Assembly (NCBI GenBank): GCA_944470555.2
Contig: OX104127.1
Span: forward strand, 153,031,776 to 153,095,775
DNA: 64,000 bases
Direction of reading: 5' to 3'
Origin: Heterobilharzia americana
Lineage: Eukaryota > Platyhelminthes > Trematoda > Strigeidida > Schistosomatidae
Shown here: one piece after another, positions 34,076-44,885 of the stretch
How positions within the stretch are numbered: position 1 is the stretch's first letter
Layout: each line of letters begins with the position of its first letter
Position numbers and translations under genes: made by a program
The notes under the pieces: model-generated
What the model saw: only the letters and a program-made list of their open reading frames with translations
What the model was told of the DNA's origin: nothing
The model's database searches: none

Positions 34076-34360
34076 TACCAAGCTCTGATTCTCACTGTTG
34101 AAATCTTCATCGGTGATACATGAGTTCTAATGGTTCTGAATTGTGCGGGAATGCATCTGAACTGGCTCTTTTTCCAGTTTTAGACTACTGATATCAGTGG
34201 TTAAGCCATTTAATAATTGAGTGTGAAACCACTAACGGAAGTTACCTTTTGACACTTGTGTTTTAAGTTTTGTCGCAGTTTGAGTGGATACTCACTGTTG
34301 AGCAGTCTCAAACTGGGATAAAAATACAGCTGTTCAGCGATTATAGGTTTTCAATAGTTC
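34076..34360. other. No gene recognised
   Basis: Between the second Gypsy element (gag would be expected here on the minus strand) and a hammerhead-bearing repeat. I see no gag motif. Confidence 0.25.
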
Positions 34361-34369
34361 TCTAATTGA

Positions 34370-34620
34370 CAAAAGTTCATGATGGATATTACTTTGAAGT
34401 TACTCGAACCAAGGACCTTCAGGTTCCGTGGTCAACACGTTATCACTATGCCACTGAGTCGGAATCCAATAATCATTGGTGACTGCTGAGGAGTCCAGCA
34501 CGAAGGAAAAACAGCTGTTCAGTGCACCTTGGTTTCCAGTGTTCATCCAGCTGATGTCAGTCCATGATGATTACCAACTTGAAAAATCACTAAATCCCCA
34601 CAAACTCCAAGATTAAATTA
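34370..34620 (+). repeat. Short tRNA-like/hammerhead repeat, single copy
   Basis: Same family as the repeats at 37, 43, 47.5-48.2 and 63 kb. It has a CTCGAACCAAGGACCTTCAGGT block, CCACTGAGTCGG, a hammerhead core, GGTTTCCAGTGTTCATCC, and the typical tail CTGATGTCAGTCCATGATGA followed by TACCAACTTGAAA. Probably a non-autonomous retroposed repeat. Confidence 0.65.
34478..34528 (+). ncRNA. Hammerhead ribozyme, degenerate
   Basis: CTGAGGA (conserved CUGANGA) at 34486-34492, stem II start GTCC, then GGAAAAAC where GGACGAAAC is expected, then AGCTGTTCAG. Stem I can still pair (GGTG and ACTG on the 5' side with CAGT and CACC on the 3' side, one bulged G). Loss of the GAAA guanine makes activity unlikely. 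Confidence 0.5.
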
Positions 34621-34986
34621 TTGATGTTTATTTAGCTTTTATGATATCTCGAGTAGTTTCGACTATTTTAAGTGGTTTCTTGCAGTAAGTTTAAATTATA
34701 TAGTTTGATGCAGTACCCTAAAAATCATTGTAAGTATCAATAACACTGCGTATGTTCACCTAAGATGTAATCAATTGATGTTACATAGCCTTAAGAAGTA
34801 GATTACTGAAAAGAGAACTGTTCATTGAGTAAATTGTCCTGATTAAACGTCATTCATTTAGGCAAAACTAAGACAAAAAAGAAACAAAAAGTGAAGTTTG
34901 ATTATATCTACATAATATTGGAGCACTAAGAGATTTCATATTTTCTGTGAACTGAATATACAGTCGACAATACAGTGCCCAGCCAG

Positions 34987-34988
<2 letters not shown>

Positions 34989-35024
<36 letters not shown>
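34989..35024 (+). repeat. (ATT)12 microsatellite
   Basis: Twelve uninterrupted ATT units. Confidence 0.97.
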
Positions 35025-35026
<2 letters not shown>

Positions 35027-35104
35027 CTAGCTTCATCTACCAATAAAAAATAAATGATCAACTGGAAAAATAGGCTTTAATTGATACAAAAAGAAAAAAT
35101 GATT

Positions 35105-35238
35105 GACTTTAAAGGCCACCCTAGCAACAACAGAAATAACCAATTAGGTTTCCGCATTTCGGTTAGATAGGTAGATTTTCATAAAATACAGAAACATGAT
35201 TGGTTAGTTTAGCTATTGTTGGGATGGCCTTTAAAGTC
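35105..35238. mobile_element. MITE-like foldback unit 1
   Basis: 134 bp starting GACTTTAAAGGCCACCCTAG and ending with the imperfect inverse (GGGATGGCCTTTAAAGTC). Inner sequences CCAATTAGGTTTC and TTGGTTAG also pair. No coding capacity. Confidence 0.75.
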
Positions 35239-35243
35239 ACTCA

Positions 35244-35376
35244 ACCTTAAAGGCCACCCTAGCAACTGATGTGATAACCAATTAGGTTTCTCTCTCCGAT
35301 GAAAAATTTCCTTTCCAGCAGGAATACGGAAACTTTATTGGTTGTTACAGCAGTTGCTAGGTTAGCCTTTAAAGTC
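35244..35376. mobile_element. MITE-like foldback unit 2
   Basis: 133 bp, tandem to unit 1 five bases away, with the same termini (CCTTAAAGGCCACCCTAGC ... GCTAGGTTAGCCTTTAAAGTC) and shared inner AACCAATTAGGTTTC, but a different middle. It ends 72 bp before the GPCR start codon. Confidence 0.75.
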
Positions 35377-35448
35377 GCCCAGAAAAATCAACACTGAAAT
35401 TCATTTCATTATCTTGTACACTGAACCTTAAATATATCATCAAATTCA

Positions 35449-36477
35449 TTGTTTTTGAGTAAAATAGAATCGGGAGTTTTCTTTTTGTTAGTTCTATGCA
35501 TAATGTGTGATTTTGAAAGTGGGATTGTTTATAGACTTCAGTATTCTGCGTCAGTTTTTGAGAAGTTCGATTTAGCTACAGTCATATTTTCATGTTGTAC
35601 ACTTTTAATCAATCCACTGGCATTGTATTTTACATTTAAAGTAACCATTGATGCTAATCTATCTAGTATCCTTATTATGCTTGAAATAACATCAGAGGCA
35701 CTCGCAGCGATAGCACAAATTGGAAATACATTTTGTCCATATTTTCTAGCTACACCATATAGGTGGATAAATGTTTTAACTTGTCATATGTGGACAAATG
35801 AATTTTTGATCAGTATTTTTAATTCATTCTGTAGACAAAATATTCTTGGCATGACAGTGGAACGTTGTTTGAATACATTCTTTCCAGATACAGATTTATT
35901 ACGTTATCCAAAAATAATCGCTGGAATTTACTGCTTTTCTTGGGCATATAATCTAGTCAGTAACTTATATTTAGTTTTATTTGTGGAATTGAACGACACT
36001 GGTCAGTGTAGTATTGTTCCAGAGACAATGATTAATAGGACAGAATTATTAGCTTTTAGATATATTTCCATAGTATTGATTGATATTATACCTATAGTTT
36101 TGGTAATGACTGTATTCTTCTTAATTTTATTACACAGGTATAAACATAAACGTAAAACTAACTTTATCGCTAAACAACAAATTGGAGGCAATAAACAAAT
36201 ACAGAAACAATTGGATTGTTTAGTTCTTATATGGAGTTCCCTTGGAGTTATGATAAATGTAGGAGATTTATTATTAGATGGACTTTACGCTAACAAAGAT
36301 AATAGATTTGTATTTAGAGTAATATATCAGAGTTTACAGTTATTTCGTTCTTTTACATTTATTATACGTTCAGTTACGTTGTTCCTAATCTTATCACCAA
36401 TGAGAAATAAAATTCTATTATGTAAAAACAATATTGTGATTTACTTAAGATTGTGGAAGAATAAACCTAGTATTTAA
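35449..36477 (+). CDS. Orphan rhodopsin-like GPCR, intronless
   Basis: 342 residues in one exon with seven hydrophobic segments: about 41-64, 72-94, 112-136, 154-176, 204-228, 255-277 and 295-317, preceded by a hydrophobic stretch at 10-20. Cys112 at the top of TM3 and Cys187 in the second outer loop fit the conserved class-A disulfide. Asn55 matches the TM1 Asn, Pro215 the TM5 Pro. Two signature motifs are altered: VERC (137-140) replaces DRY, and LSPMRN (315-320) stands where NPxxY is expected. N-glycosylation sequons lie at 182 and 196 in the second outer loop. The intronless form and altered motifs resemble the platyhelminth-specific orphan family PROF1; that is inference. The ligand cannot be told. 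It would act at the plasma membrane through G proteins. The ATG chosen is the first in frame; AT-rich sequence with MITE units lies directly upstream. Confidence 0.88.
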   Translation: MFLSKIESGVFFLLVLCIMCDFESGIVYRLQYSASVFEKFDLATVIFSCCTLLINPLALYFTFKVTIDANLSSILIMLEITSEALAAIAQIGNTFCPYFLATPYRWINVLTCHMWTNEFLISIFNSFCRQNILGMTVERCLNTFFPDTDLLRYPKIIAGIYCFSWAYNLVSNLYLVLFVELNDTGQCSIVPETMINRTELLAFRYISIVLIDIIPIVLVMTVFFLILLHRYKHKRKTNFIAKQQIGGNKQIQKQLDCLVLIWSSLGVMINVGDLLLDGLYANKDNRFVFRVIYQSLQLFRSFTFIIRSVTLFLILSPMRNKILLCKNNIVIYLRLWKNKPSI

Positions 36478-36647
36478 CTTGAGCTGGTCATTGTAATATG
36501 GAATTGTCAGTGTTTGATGATTGTATTCATCAGTTTGTACACTTTTATTAAAACTCATGCAGGAAATGTTAGAGAAAAATCTTCTTATTCAAAATATAAC
36601 TAACTTTCTAGTCATTAGAAGTTGTTCACTTCGCAATGTAAATGTGA

Positions 36648-36653
36648 AATAAA
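36648..36653 (+). terminator. Candidate polyadenylation signal of the GPCR gene
   Basis: AATAAA about 170 nt after the stop codon. Confidence 0.5.
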
Positions 36654-36944
36654 CATAAAGATTATGGTGACTTACTGGATGATTACTATATTCATTGTAA
36701 CACTGAATTTTTCTGTTTTTATTTCATCTTTTAATCTATCATTATATATACATGAAAACTGTTTAAATAAATCTTCATTTTATTCTAGATTCGAATAATG
36801 GTTACTTTCAGACTGTAACGATTCACGTGATTATTAATTGGACTCCGTGATCAAGCTTTGGTGAACAGATGAATATTTGTTGATAGTGTTCATAACTGAA
36901 TTTGAAAGAAATGAAGAAAAGATAAGAAGGAAAGGTTGATCTCA

Positions 36945-37230
36945 AAATGGTATTCATCACCCACTGACATTAGTTGGGGAACATTTAAAACCTGGAAGCA
37001 CTGGATAACTGTCTCTTTATGGTGTGAGATTACTCAATAGTATGTTCCAAACCAGTGACCAAAGGATAACTTTCTCATCACGAGACGTGAAGAACCTGTG
37101 TTCGACCTCTGTTGGGGTTACAGGTGCACACTATCAAGTAGTTCCACGATAGCGCAAAGCAGTTGTTCAGTGCTCCCAGGTTTCCAATGGTTATTCAACT
37201 TAAGTTGGTTTGGGAAAAAAGCTACCTTAA
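36945..37230. repeat. Inverted dimer of hammerhead-bearing repeat
   Basis: Left end reads in minus orientation (GGTATTCATCACCCACTGAC ... AACCTGGAAGCACTGGATAA), right end in plus (TTCAGTGCTCCCAGGTTTCC ... GGTTATTCAACTTAAGTTGG). The middle contains the box-B-like TGTTCGACC block. The ends are inverse copies of one repeat. Confidence 0.65.
37126..37180 (+). ncRNA. Hammerhead ribozyme, heavily decayed
   Basis: CTATCAAGTAGTTCC...GATAGCGCAAAGCAGTTGTT occupies the hammerhead position of the family. The core CTGANGA and GAAAC are both mutated; recognised only by alignment with the other copies. Confidence 0.35.
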
Positions 37231-40200
37231 GATGAATTTCATGTCGAAAGGATACAGACGAGCGGTAGACATTTTCTAAGTTCAACTTTGTACAGATAAA
37301 AAAAAACACGGAGATGATCGTGTTGGTTCACACACTATTAGCTACCAAACAATCTGCTGCTTTTTCAGATGACGGTTACAAGTGCCATAAATTTTGCTGC
37401 CAATAATATCAAATCTGTAAATGCATTTACGCCATTAGCACCGGATCAAAACCCTAGTTGTACACAGTAGAGACTTTTTGGCCCGGGATCATGTATATCT
37501 GCTTGATAAAACTAGGAGATCTCAACATATTTTTTGGAAAGCAGATTAGTGATATGAAGATATAGAAGTAATTCAATAGTCACGTAAACTTACAACATGA
37601 TTTTTGATATCGGATAAAAAAAGCTCCCATGAACTCTTTGTTGCCACTAAAAACTTAGGGATACAACAGTTGAGGACTAAACTTGTTTGTTCACTGAAAC
37701 AGAAGTTTACAAAAAGTAGACTATATAAGTGGTAACACAATCGGCTTTCCACTTGTGGACTATAGAATTCAGATGCAAATCATTCAGGTAATATTCGTCT
37801 CTGTGTTGTGTGGTGGCATTGCAGTGTTTTGATACCGATCACACTGAAGATATGACCTTATTTTAATGGATGAAATATCAGAAAATTTCAAAGTGAAAAG
37901 CTTTAATTCATAAGAGAACCGCATAAAACAGTTAAGACTAACTGGAAGAAAGTGCAGGAACACAGGAAATCATTAACTAGTGCTACAGCACTGCCAGGAC
38001 ATTTTCTATCTTGAAGTTTGTATCTGCTATGAACAACAATATGCTTTAAACCTTGGTTGGTCTTAATATTGATCGACCAAAATGAAATAATGTGGTTCAT
38101 GAACTTCAATTTCAGCTAATAAGACTTCAAGGAAAACTAATCTGATAAAAAAATACCCACGGTCAAGATGTCTTTTATTAAATAACACCTTATTTTAATC
38201 AATCAAATGGAACAAAAGTAAGTCCGCCGGTATAATTTGAACTGAGAGGTAAAAATGATAAGAATACTTTAATTTTTTAGGCTTGTGTGATGTAGTGACC
38301 TTAATTTCGACAGAATTTACTTCCGAATAATGGATAAAGGACAGTTGGCGTAACTTTTTGCTTACTAACACTTAAAACTTAAACTGATAAACTGGTAATT
38401 TACCATTCAAAGAGAAAAACGTTTCTGTCTGAATGAACTCACGGCATAATGACTGACAGAAAACTTGGCAATTAGAAATATGATAAAATTTAATTGTTGC
38501 CTTTTTGGAGAGACGTTAGAATGTCATTTACATCAGCGATATCAAAAAGCTTATAACGTAGATCAACCTTATAAAGTATGTAATAACTACTTTAGGCCAT
38601 ATATTAGTCCTAAATTTGATCACATAATCAAAATTAAACGGAATACTAGAAAATGTATTCATATTAAAAATTATCTAGTATGAAAATAGGCGAAGTTTGA
38701 AAGAAGTTCAGACAAGAATCCATTATAAGAGAACTATTAAAATACCCAAGAAGGAAAGACGACCTCAGATTAAATATCAGCTAAGAAATTCGTTTTATTC
38801 CTGAGATAAGTACTTGGTACTTGCTCTAACCTCAACAAAAATAGCCAAAGCAATACAGTGTGGGAAACGGTAAAGGTAACGTTTTAAAAAAGAGCCAATT
38901 TTTTTACATTATGGTCTCGAAGAAGATGATGGATTGGGGTGTAGTAGCTGAACAATTAGGACATCAACATAGAAAACTGATTCAACTACAGTTGAATATC
39001 TTCCAGTACACGCAGAATAACTGTAATATAAAATTATATTGAATACACTATTACATTCGTGCAACCGAAGTTTGAACCTGCGAATGTAAAATTTGGCACA
39101 AGTATTGTGAAACAAAGTAATGAAATAATAATCTGGGTGTGATATATGTCATCTGCCCAGTTGTGAGTAATTTTTTCCCGCCGGAGGTTGATATGACACA
39201 AGCACTGCAGTTTCGTGTACAGTCGTCAGTAAGCAGAATTCAAGGACTGGGAGACAGTTATCTGAAGAATGTTTTGCCGATCTGATGGATCAAGTCTCAT
39301 TAAATTACTGCAAGACTTTATTTACATCCAGTGACCTAGATATCTGAAAGCACACTTCTTAACTGTAGCTCACATGTAACATGTGTGGGATAACCAAACA
39401 AATTTAAAGCAATAAGAGCTGTTTTGAAAGATGTGTAGCTAATAATTTATTTATAACTGAGTAAACTGACCATCTTCCGCTGATTACGGAAGTATTCACT
39501 TCCTTGTTCTTACACGTAATATAGTGGGTGAGTTCTACTTCACGCATTAGTGGATTTAAAAGCATACGAGCAATGATTAAGGGGAGTGATTTACTAATAT
39601 CTGCTTTGATACTAAAACTTATCCAAAAACAGGAATTTGAGTACAGTATACTACAAAGTGACTTGGTAAGTTGGAGATCACTTCCATTTTAGAAAATCTC
39701 TATGAATACTTTTCTTACCTGAATTTGATGTGGTTCCCGCAAAATCATCAACATCCCAACTTTTTCATAGCCGAATGATAAGCCTATCTTGGTTATATTT
39801 TCTTCCGTAGCCCTTGTATGGTATGTAAAAACAAAATGAGCAGTGATTTTGTACTATCCAATGTTTCATTATTGTAAAGAAAATATTTTCCATGAGATTG
39901 AATTCAAAATAGTATTTTAAGTTAATTTATTCAGATAATTTTAGTCAAAAAATGGTATATGCATGTTCACTAAGAACTGCCATGCTCGGCTTAAGAAAAA
40001 CTAATATGACCCCAAGTATTTGAATACATTAAATCCTATTACCTTAGAGCTTAAATCTTTATAAAACGATGCAGTCCATGGATTACTCCAATGCACTGTT
40101 TAATTTCATCATTCATAAGGCTATAAGTAGCAACCTATTTGTACTCAATACCTTGAAGAAGTTAACTCAGTGTGACACTCTTTACAGAATCAAGCTATTT

Positions 40201-42859
40201 CTTCAGGTCAATCTAAACGAATTTGCTCATTTCATTTATAAGTTTCTTTAACAACTAGGATTTCATGATCTCCAACTTTAACTTCTTATGAGAAACATAA
40301 TAGCAATAGAAATAGTAACCTATTGCCTTATGTTTTGTATAAGAGCAAAGTAGGGTCAACCAAGTAGGTTGTAACAATTCGATTTTGACTTTTATATACA
40401 TCACACAGTGAAACATTATTATCCACTAGATAACTTTCCGGACAGAAGTTAATGTCCACTGTGATTTCTAGTTAACTCCGTAACATTGCGACATGGTTCT
40501 AATTCTCCCTTCTCCTTTTTTGTGATATTGGTAAAACAATTTTTCATGTGCCTGATAGAGATGTTAAGTCATTCCCATTGCATTTAGTTGATACTGATTC
40601 GGCAAACAAAGATTCTATTACCAGTCTTTTCCTTTGCCCTAATTATTTAGTTTGAAAGACTGTTACTTTGTTTAATTCTATTACTTGTTTGTGTTTAAAG
40701 GCATGCATAATTATAGTCAAGCTTTTCTGTAGAATACCTATTCTATTAGTCTACCAATGTTGATTTAGACGGTATTTTGTGTTCACACAACTCAATCGAC
40801 TATGGTCGACTACTCAGATGTATACATTTGATCTCTGAGTCATTACAACATACTCGGTAACTAAATTATTTGGTATAATTGAACCAATAAAATGTTTTAA
40901 ACTATAGTGACTGTTTACCAGTGAGTTTATCAGTTTAAGTCTAACTCCAGTCTCATGAAAAATCTTACACAACATCTCTGAGGTGAATTCGGTGAGTGTT
41001 AGCACTGTAGAGTTTCTGAATTCTATCTGCGCTGTTTTGCTATGGTCATGATTAACATCTGTGTTGTAACTACCAATCTTAATTTTTTTACAGGTTCTTA
41101 TGAATTCATTAATTTAGGATAGCGGTTATTCAAAAGTAAGTTTTCTTAACTGTATCTGATTTCTTTTCTCTCTTTTCTTCTGTCTAACTAGTAAGTTTAT
41201 TTGGCCTTGCTAATTAAACACTTTAATTGGCCTACTTTCAATTACACAGATTGTGATGATCTGAAGTTTTATTGATGATTCGAATGTAGAGGTTTTCCAA
41301 GGAAAAGTCTCCAAATCCCTATCTTGTCTTCATTTTATTCTGCGCATCAGAAAAGCTGGATCCTCTTCAAGACTTTCATATTCATAGTTAAATTGGACTA
41401 CTTTCACAAATTAGTTTATGTATGAAGGGAATCTATCAGTGTGCTCCGATTTCAATAGCGTAGATGTGTAACCTAAGTTTTGGAGCAGAACAGACTTTCA
41501 AAAATCACCCATTCCCAAATATGTCTCCCATGATTTGGGATTTTGGAGATCTTATGGTAACTCCTGTTTAAACTCTTGTACAAAAGCAGAGGGAGGTGTA
41601 AGAATGTCTTGGTAACTAAGTATAATTGTTTACCGAGTTAATACCAAATCCATAGATTTGGTATGCAGTAGGAACGACTTAGCATCTATGTCAGATATAT
41701 GGTTATCCAGTTATTAATACTTCTTCAGTGTGTGATGCGTCTCATATGGCAGCTAAAGTAGAATAAATTAACGTTTCCTTTAGTGTTTTCTATTTTCCAG
41801 TTTAAGTATATGATGATTTGTTGTAGTTGAGTTTTGTCCAATATAAATCCTGACACACAGCAGTGAATATCATATAATCATGGAATTATGAGAAAGGCAG
41901 TTTTTATTTGGACTCACAGTATCATTTGAAATTAGGTTTATTTACTAGTTAATTTCTTCATATTTGTGTGAATATCTTGAGTATAATAATAGCGAATTAA
42001 TTTCATCTCAATGAAATCTTACTGCTTGCTTATAACTAATAATATTTGTGCACTATATGATAGAAGAACTCAAAGTACTTTGACTAGGTGAAAAATGGTT
42101 GGTAGTTATAGTAAACAGCAACTTTTTTTAACCGAAAGTTTTGTTCAACAATATTTGGAGTTGTTCGGATCAATAATATAACGCAATTTGAAAAAGAGAT
42201 TCAGTAAAATAAACTCAATGAAATCAAAGTCTTTTAGATGATGCAAGTACAAAATTGTAGTGAGCATCTAATAAGTAATCATCCTGGTTCCGAAAAAAAT
42301 TGTCACAGTGTTTGGGGTTGTTGAAAGCACTGTACATTGGGATTCTTAGGTTATAGACAGTGTGATTTTAAAAAGCCAGACCTGTATTCTACAGACGAAT
42401 TTCTTTAGATTCTAGACGTGTGTATGATCACGATAGGCATTTAAATAAATCTAAGCAATTTCACTCATGTGAAATAAAATTAAAAATCTTTAAACGCTTC
42501 GGAAGTTTAAAAATTCATTTTTTGAGAGAAGCATACCTAGAGGAGCCAAACAGTGTTTTAAAATTCCTCATTATATTTCATCTGAATAATCCTCATTGAG
42601 ACAGTGAAAAACAGGAAGACACGTATGAAGGAAGAAATGTTTATTGTTAACAAGCGGTACAGTAGTCATTAAATATGGCACACCTTGCACTAAGACAGTC
42701 ATTTGAGAAATGTACTTCATTTCCTCTTCTGCTTCTCCCTTGATTTGCTCTTCATTCGCCTGCCATGTCTCTTGCGTTTCTCTTGGCGGAATCCTTACCT
42801 ATTGCTGGTAATTCCCTATGATTTCTGCTACCCTCTCAATATACACTACTTATTTCGAG
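37231..42859. other. Gene-poor AT-rich stretch
   Basis: 5.6 kb with only short frames (60-72 codons) lacking motifs or splice support. About 38920-39030 contains GGGTGTAGTAGCTGAACAAT and a run of readable codons that may be a decayed short repeat. I could not assign any gene or RNA here. Confidence 0.35.
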
Positions 42860-42904
42860 TTGTCATTCATGGTAGATTGATATCAGTTAGAGGAATAAAG
42901 GAAA

Positions 42905-42958
42905 CCTGGGAGCACTAAACAGCTGTTTCGTCCTAGTACATGACTCCTCAGCAGTGCG
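42905..42958 (-). ncRNA. Hammerhead ribozyme, core intact (type I)
   Basis: Minus strand: stem I 5' side GCACTG, conserved CTGAGGA (+ 42945-42951), stem II with GTC...GAC ends closing ATGTACTAG, conserved GAAAC (+ 42925-42929), minimal stem III ACA-GC-TGT, cleavage triplet GTT, and stem I 3' side TAGTGC, which pairs with GCACTG (one G-T wobble). All invariant core bases are present; the one departure is GTT for the usual GTC at the cleavage site, which the NUH rule allows. The minimal stem III is typical of schistosome hammerheads. Confidence 0.75.
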
Positions 42959-42978
42959 CACTCATGACCCTGCCAGGG

Positions 42979-43010
42979 CGAAACAGCTGTCGGTGCTCTC
43001 AGGTTTCCTT
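42979..43010 (+). ncRNA. Hammerhead 3' half
   Basis: GGCGAAACAGCTGTC followed by GGTGC: the GAAAC, stem III and GTC cleavage site are intact, but the CTGANGA half is lost because the dimer junction lies just upstream. It could only act in trans or pair with a partner half. Confidence 0.55.
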
Positions 43011-43065
43011 TTTTCCTCCAACTGATGTCAGTCTACGATGAATAACAACTTGAAATATTTCCAAA

Positions 43066-43660
43066 TCCCCTCAACTCCCCCAAAATACATTACTTATTTC
43101 CATTCTTATCAACAACGCCCACTACAATAGAACAAAGATTTCAACGAAGATAATTCCTTTTTGCGACGATTTCATTTTCAAAAGCCGTATTATCATATCC
43201 AGATATAAGGTGAGGCAGGTGCTAACAAATTTGTTTATATGTTTGTTTCATTTTAACAATAAGTCGAATCAGGATCATACTTTATAAGTCCGCAAATCAG
43301 TTGGAATATGTGGAACACTACAGGTCAAAGATGCAAGTTAGGTGATTGAATGAGTGAATATCATGTGACTTCATTTGGAGACAGTTAAGCGGAGATTATA
43401 TGAAACAATAAATATGAATATTAATCAAACAAAAATCTATAATGGAAACCGAGAAAGGTTAAATCGTATACGACAAGCTAGAATGGATTTAGATGGAATA
43501 CAATGAAATAAAGAAGCGCTAAGATTGCGTGAAACATGATCGAAATGGCCTAACATTATATATTAGTTCCCTCAGGTAAGGTATTGATATCTGCATTGTA
43601 TGAGATAGTATATTCATACATAAAGTACACTTTTTCTTCTGGTGGGAAATTTTTAAATAC
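43066..43660. other. AT-rich; contains one arm of a dispersed inverted repeat
   Basis: 43390-43555 and, in reverse complement, 44705-44885 share blocks such as AATGAAATAAAGAAGCGCTA (with small changes) and ATGATCGAAATG. The two flank the Penelope-like remnant and may be its terminal repeats in opposite orientation. Confidence 0.5.
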
Positions 43661-43679
43661 TGAGCAAACATCTGATGAA

Positions 43680-44690
43680 AAAATGGTTTCACCGGTAACG
43701 TTTAAGCAGCTAGTACAATCAATACATCAGAACCTATCATTAGGTGAATGTTCGGAAACTCGCCTTCCTAATGGTTCTAGGAGTCCGGCTGAATCCTTCC
43801 TTGCAGGCGTAGAAAGTGATGATCTTGCGCGAATGGATCGGGAGCTCAGCTTTTACAACAGTTATGTAAAAGATACTTTTACTATATGTGATAAAACACG
43901 TTTTGAGTAGCATTGTGAAGATAGTTAACAAATATCGCACATTCACTCTTTAAGAAGAAAAGGATACTAGAACCCATTTCCTGATGTGCTAAGTACAAGG
44001 TGAATTGATGGATATTTGAAGAAGTCGGTCTAAAGAAAATCTACTCGAAATGAGCAGTTAATAAAATTCCGTAGTTTTGTTTGAATAGAAAGGAAAAGGA
44101 ATTTGGTTCCTTCTCTCTCATTGTGCATCAGAAAGATTCATGTAGAAGACCGTGTAGAGAATGAGCTAAAGCTATTGAAATAAACTTATTAGAAAACGCC
44201 ACATTTTGTAGAGTGTAACTATAGATAGATCGTGAAATAATTGGACACCATGGCAAGGGAGATTTGCATTAATTTAAAATCCGCACTAAATTCTAGAGAA
44301 CCTTCTGACAAGGGTATGCCGCTAAGCCCATCTTAAGGCTAAAGAAATGTAACCTCGACTGAACAATCCGATGAGCATTTACATGTTCATCTGCTCCTGT
44401 GGAGGTAGGTACATACGACTTACAAAGAGAGATATTTCCCATTGTATTCGACGACACGTTTAAGTATGGCTGAGCACAAGGCAGTTTGGAATCACAGATA
44501 AATTAGTCTTCCAACATGTTACCTAAAATCATAGAGCCATCGAATCATCATTTGACATTGTTTACAAAATCAAATCAAACCTAGCGAAGGATGAACGCGT
44601 ACATCCATTTCACATATGAGAAGCCTATGTATTACGCTATCCTAAACTAGAACAATGCATACAGAGGCAGTTTGTTCGGTTCTTTTCAAT
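43680..44690 (+). mobile_element. Penelope-like element remnant (RT and GIY-YIG)
   Basis: FYNSYVKDTFTICDKTRFE at ~43850-43908 is the RT catalytic block (FYxRYVDDTF) with its first Asp changed to Lys. From 44380 a GIY-YIG-type endonuclease start is readable: MFICSCGGRYIRLTKR, then a HxxxW-type block near 44460 and QCIQRQFVRS near 44655, with stops between. Flanked by an inverted repeat (43390-43555 / 44705-44885). Inactive. Confidence 0.7.
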
Positions 44691-44704
44691 AAACTGAACC
44701 TAGC

Positions 44705-44885
44705 TCATCATCAGTCATTTCGATCACGTGTTTTACACAATCCTAGCGCTTCTTTATTTCATTTTACTCCATTTAAATCCATTTTAGCTTGTTGCATATG
44801 ATTTCATCTTTCTGGGTCTCTAGCTCATCGATTTTTGTCTGATTGATATTCATATTCGGTGTATCACATAATCTTCACTTAGTTG
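44705..44885 (-). repeat. Inverted partner of 43390-43555
   Basis: See the left arm at 43390-43555. Together they bracket the PLE remnant. Confidence 0.6.

Larger units (their letters stand above)
42860..43065. repeat. Inverted dimer of hammerhead-bearing repeat
   Basis: Left arm 42860-42942 (minus) and right arm 42979-43060 (plus) are inverse copies: AAAGGAAACCTGGGAGCACT ... against GGTGCTCTCAGGTTTCCTTT, and ATTCATGGTAGATTGATATC against GATGTCAGTCTACGATGAAT. The junction is at a small palindrome CCCTGCCAGGG (42967-42977). Confidence 0.8.

Noticed and set aside
35105..35376. CRISPR-like or satellite array
   Set aside because: Only two units with inverted ends; they are foldback elements, and the DNA is eukaryotic.
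38860..39042. 60-codon plus frame with readable residues (VAEQLGHQHRKL)
   Set aside because: No family recognised, no splice sites; may be part of a short repeat, so not called a gene.
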